Program-made: the position numbers and the translations under genes
NCBI GenBank assembly: GCA_009823505.1
Contig: VZQC01006369.1
Coordinates: forward strand, 108,127-172,126
Length of the DNA stretch: 64,000 nucleotides
Direction of reading: 5' to 3'
DNA from: Rhizomys pruinosus
Lineage: Eukaryota; Chordata; Mammalia; Rodentia; Spalacidae
The notes under the pieces: generated by a model
Databases searched by the model: none
Told to the model about the DNA's origin: nothing
Seen by the model: only the letters and a program-made list of their open reading frames with translations
In this document: piece by piece, positions 59,628 through 64,000 of the stretch
Numbering within the stretch: the stretch's first letter is position 1
Layout of the letters: every line of letters starts with the position of its first letter

Positions 59628-59970
59628 GAATTTGGATGTGAACTGTCCCCCAAAGGCTCCTGTGTTTAAGCACTTGGTCCTCAGCTGCTGGTACTGTTTG
59701 GGGAATCCATGGAACCTTCAGGAAATTGGCTCTAGCTCGAGGAAGCTGGTCCCCGAGAGGCAGACCTTAGGAGACCAGCACTGCTCGTGGATTGAGACTG
59801 TGATTTCTGGTCCACCAAGACGCATGCTGCAAACTCACTGTCATAGATATGGAAGGCCAGCCTCCATGCCTTCCCACTATTATACCCATTAACCATGAGC
59901 CAAAAGAAATCCTTCCTCCCTCAAACTGTTCCCTGAAGTATTCAGTCAGTGAAGAAAAGTAGCACATATT
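59628..59970 (+). mobile_element. Mid-repetitive rodent element (family not assigned)
   Basis: TTTGGATGTGAACTGTCCCC, GTTTAAGCACTTGGTCCTCA, CTGGTACTGTTTGGGGAATC, and near the end GAGCCAAAAGAAATCCTTCC. Same family as the insert in the ERVL relic. Confidence 0.65.
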
Positions 59971-61417
59971 CCCTGTAACTGTTGATATAAATTAGTTATG
60001 CTTTATATAAATAAAGAGTCCCCAAATAGAAGCAGATACACAAAAACTTTTATTAAGAGGAAGTTAGACTTACTTCATGGTAATTAACCAGTTACAAGTG
60101 CATTTAAATTCATGTGTGCGGACACCACAGAAGTCAGAATGGTCTTACTTAAAGTCCCATGTTCTGGCTTGGTTTGTGCCAGTGCAAGCCAAGGGTAGAA
60201 CCATACACACAGAGTCAGTACAGGTTGACGATGATGTCAGACTAGATTGGCAATACCATATTCATTGTTACAGCTACGCATTACAGAACACGAAAGTCCA
60301 AAGACCAGAACACTATTACTAAAGGGATTCTTCCTCTACACCTTTCCTTCTACTGCATGCTTAGAGGACCACACAGCAGGTCCTCTCTGTGGGGACAGGG
60401 CCTCCTGCTTCACACTCAGATGGGCCATCGATACTGTAAACATTTGCTGGTCCTCTTGATGTCCATTGTAAGTGGACGGCAGCTGCCCCCTTGGGAAAGT
60501 GCAGTTTAACTGGTGTGAACATTTTCTCTTGTAAATCTTCAAAGTCAACATTTTTCTTCTGTTCCAATTAGCACCAGTTTATTTAAAAAAATTTTTTTTT
60601 CCTGGTGTTAAGTCTTTAGGATTTTGTAAAACTCACACACAAAGTCCAAAACAATGAAAAGAAAAAAAAAAAAACATTCAAAAAATGTGTTCAAGAACAG
60701 CATTTAGAAAAACAATGTTACTGGAACATTCAACAAATCTATGTACAGTGTGCCAGGAGCTGGTAAGGAGCGTGGCTGAGGAACAGTCGCAGAAAGGTTA
60801 GTCAACCCGAACCTCCGCAGGCAGTATTTACAGTCAGAAAAGTATTCAGAAATGTAGTATCAGAACATCTGGATTTGGCTAAAAATCATATAAAAAGACA
60901 TATTGCCCCTCCCCCACTAATCTCTAATTAGGTAGCAAATACGTCCAGTATGACCTTAAGTACCAAGTTCAGACGTGGGTTTTCCAGTATTTTACAAACA
61001 GCCTGGAGACTTTCTCAACAGACAGAAGAGAACCGGAAGAGCAGAGAAACGGAGTTCTTCATTTCCACTTTGTGGATGAAGGGAAGGATGCTTTTAATGC
61101 TGAGTAACGTAATAAAGCACTGACCAAAGAGTAATTATTAAAGGAAAAGGTTTCATGACAAAAAGTCAGCAAGAAGGCTGAAGAAGTTTGTGTGTATACT
61201 GTACAGAGATCTTGAAAAATTTAAATAATCACCTCCCTGTAATTTTGAAAAAAATCATTTGCCTTGTTGGACAATATTTTTCTATCTTGTTCTTTGAAAC
61301 TATATAACCTACACTCTTTAAAAAGCCCCCCACCCCATTTGGAATTAACCATAAAAGCTAAACCTGGGCCATCCTTAGCCAGTGCAACTCATAACTTTCT
61401 ATAGTTTTGTTTGCCTG
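59971..61417. other. Unassigned AT-rich sequence with poly(A)-signal-like motifs
   Basis: AATAAA occurs on plus at about 60,009 and on minus at about 60,050; these alone do not show a transcript end. The frame at 60,361-60,567 (minus) has no recognised product. Confidence 0.4.
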
Positions 61418-61500
61418 TTTTCTTTTGCAGTGCTAGGGTGCGGACCCAGGCCCTCACACATGCTAGGCGCGTGCTCCATAGCTGAGTGGCATCCCAGTCC
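61418..61500 (-). mobile_element. ID-like SINE
   Basis: On the minus strand: GGACTGGGATGCCACTCAGC, TATGGAGCACGCGCCTAGCA, then GGCCTGGGTCCGCACCC. This has the tRNA-like layout of ID elements. Confidence 0.7.
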
Positions 61501-64000
61501 TTGTTTGCTTTTATCCAGTGTTACCGGAACATCCCTTTCTATGGAATTGACACTGTGAGAGCCCATGCTTCCCCCTGCTTAAGCAGTGAATCCAACCTGC
61601 TTCCTCTTCCTTCACTGTACTGGCTGACTTTTATTTTTTTGAGACTGGAATTTCAGAGGAAATCTGATGTACTGTCTTTAAAACATCAGAGGAAGAACAG
61701 GAAGCATCCTGCATTCTCCTTTACTGTGAATAATCTAAAGTTGTTCTCTCTATGAAAACAAAGTACTTGGATTTGATACAAAATACATGTTTCTCTTTGA
61801 AAATGCATAGTTTATAATTTTATACATTCATTCACTATTATTAAAGACTTTGTAAGGAAATGCTTACCCCTGAAATGATGGTAAGATTATACCTCCAAAG
61901 ATCTCTACACACTGGACAGCACTGCTGTATCCTTTGAATTAGTGCCTGTACCGATCTGCCTGCCACTCTAACACCAGTGCCCCCCAGAAGGACCGGTCCC
62001 GGCTGTCAGTCTGCCTTCTCTATTGTATTTGGCAGACAGCATTCTACTAACTACCCCACTTGAAATGCTCAGTAACTTCACTTTAATACTTTAGATTTGG
62101 TGCAGAAAACAATTCAAAAGATGGCTTATTTCGAAGCAGAGTATGCTAAAACCTTACCACTAAGGGCAACAGAGGTTGTACAATTCCTGTCCTCTTGCCC
62201 CAGCTCCCTCATGCCCGCAGGCTGCTGGCAGCTACTTTTGATGATAGTCTTGAACCCTTTGGGACCTAGCAATTAATTTTTTTTATCCTGAGTTCTAAGT
62301 ATATATGATTTTGATATATGAAATACTTTGGAAACTATACTAGGGTATACTAGGGTACTAGTCCAGAGAGTGTTTAAGTGGTTGACCCCAGTCTGTTAAT
62401 TACAAAAATAAGAATTCTAGGGTACACTGTAGGAAAATATGGAATGGTACATATATAAATATATGATCCATATTCCTGAGTTACTTGACACTCAGGGTAT
62501 TTTGAGTTGTTGAAGTCAGGGAACTAGTATACTTTGGGGTACTGAGTGCTTTCTTCAACATCTAGATTTCCACTAAAGCTTTCTAGCAGGTTCCTCACAG
62601 TTGGGACTGTTAAGGAGAGGCTCTTCTGCCGTCACAGGGGTTGGTCGCGTCATCACCACTGATTTCCACTAAGCAGGAAACAGGGAAAGGGCCTAAAAAG
62701 TATTCCCAGGGATTATTTATGATCTGAACATTATGTACCCTTCCCTGGGAGGGGGGGGGTGGACCCCTGAGGGGTGATTCAAACCCAACTAGTAGCCGCA
62801 GCCCCTCAGTGTTCTACATTACTGTCTTGTTAACTGTGGTTAAAACATGGGAAGGGGCTATCCTGGGATAAGGACATGTGAGCAAGTTGAAGTCATTTTC
62901 TCTCTCCAGAAACTTGAAACAGAAACATTTGTACTCGGCAGAAGCATCTTCCTCGCAGTGAACGCCAATCTCATTCTCATACTCTGTAATCCCCAGGCAG
63001 AAGCTAGTGCCTGGAGGGATTTAGGATGATACCCTCCTAAGGTACCACAGTGCGCCATCCTAATGTAATCTGTGCACGCTGTTCTGCTTGCTCTCAGCGT
63101 GCTCCTGGAAGGGCTAGCCCAGGTGACTGGGCTGATGTTTGGGCTGAGGATGGCAGGCTAGCACTGGAGACTACACCTGTGTGGAGGGAGGAGAGCTTCC
63201 CTACAGCAGGCAGCCACACTCACTGCTCATCCCTGGCTTTGGAAACGAACAACTGTCTGGCCTCTGGCTTTCGGAGGTGAGGGCCAAGAAAGAGAAGGCA
63301 GGGTCAGCAATAAATCTGCAGGCCATTCCAAAATGGCAGCAAATGGTGGGGGCTGCTCTTTGAGGCTCTCCTTTGAAGTCCTTTCCTCTCCAGGGTGCTG
63401 GTTTTCCTCAGCTATGGACAATGTGGAAGGACATAAGGGAGGGGCCGTCTTCATTCTGGAGTTTTCTTTAATGATAGCTCTTTTTCAGGAGTTGCTACTT
63501 TTTTACTTTGAGCTAATTTTCTGAATTAAAATTTGGGGAACTGATCCTAGTGAGAAAGTGTAACAGTTAATTAGCCTAGCCTCAAGGGTTAATGTTTAGC
63601 CTTTTGGTAACATAATAAAGGGAGGCTCTCTCTGGAAACTCACAGTTCTATGGATAATGCTCATCATGAAAGATCCGTTTCTTTTCTTTCAAAAACAACT
63701 ACAATTTAATCATAATCTCAACTTTTCTTCAAAACCTACAGCTATTTGGTTTTGGAAACAGAACTTCCTTCTTGTTCCTAACACTTGGCTCTTTATGTCC
63801 TGCCTCTTCTGGGCACTGATGCAAACCACTATACAATGGGTTCCTTTTCCATAGAGTAGAAAAGGGCTAAACCCATATCTGCCCCAGCACTGAATTACTC
63901 CAGAAACATGATAAAAATATTTTTCACTTAAGAAATGACTAATGATCTAGGCAACAGGCCCATATAGTTTGTTTGGAGTTCCTTCTAATCCTATGACAAG
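61501..64000. other. Unassigned clean sequence to the window end
   Basis: Mostly AT-rich with a GC-richer part at 62.9-63.45 kb. A run of nine G at 62,751-62,758 is a useful landmark for the noisy copy at 34.19 kb. Open frames are short and lie on both strands. No repeat family recognised. Confidence 0.5.

Noticed and set aside
59990..60060. Gene 3' end inferred from AATAAA motifs
   Set aside because: Motifs occur on both strands in AT-rich DNA, with no coding exon or transcript-like structure nearby.

Overview
The window is nuclear DNA from a rodent, most likely a muroid. It is dense with B1 (7SL-derived) and B2 (tRNA-derived) SINEs together with ID-type SINEs, L1 fragments and simple repeats, a combination typical of Muroidea. 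The B1 copies share a recognisable variant (GTCTCCCTGTAGCCCC near the end of the antisense copies) and many still have clean target-site duplications, so this B1 lineage was active fairly recently. I cannot name the species. I found no host protein-coding gene, tRNA, rRNA or CRISPR array that I can support; almost all open frames are short, accidental, or inside repeats.

Left part, 1-20,544: good-quality, repeat-rich intergenic or intronic sequence. A minus-strand L1 (1-3,195) carries the endonuclease part of ORF2, an ORF1 broken by a younger L1 3' fragment and a B1, and the 5' UTR. It is followed by about 25 SINE copies, several nested with exact target-site duplications, one apparent B2-B1 chimeric SINE (10,473-10,731), an L1 3'-UTR piece (16.3-16.8 kb), several copies of a mid-repetitive rodent element, and microsatellites.

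Middle part, 20,545-51,490: this does not look like normal genome. A lone N at 20,545 is the only ambiguity. Directly after it comes a reverse-complement copy of 55,242-51,490. Further on, 27.2-35.3 kb is a very noisy direct copy of about 58.1-63.5 kb, 36.55-43.4 kb is a noisy reverse-complement copy of about 63.45-59.1 kb, and 43.4-51.35 kb is a cleaner reverse-complement copy of 59.1-51.5 kb. Noisy stretches are stretched 1.4-1.6 fold by scattered insertions and are full of CpG. The simplest reading is several passes of one long-read molecule (missed adapters or fold-back) placed end to end in an assembly, with only some stretches polished. This folded structure is the most striking thing in the window, and it is probably technical rather than biological.

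Right part, 51,490-64,000: the clean template. It holds an antisense B1, a decayed plus-strand endogenous retrovirus pol of the ERVL type (52.8-55.6 kb: protease, start of RT, RNase H, integrase zinc finger and core, dUTPase-like tail; most of RT lost; a later repeat inserted at 54.9 kb), two TG microsatellites, an unassigned 104-codon minus-strand frame at 58.5-58.8 kb, another mid-repetitive element (59.6-60.0 kb), an ID-like SINE and otherwise unassigned sequence to the end.
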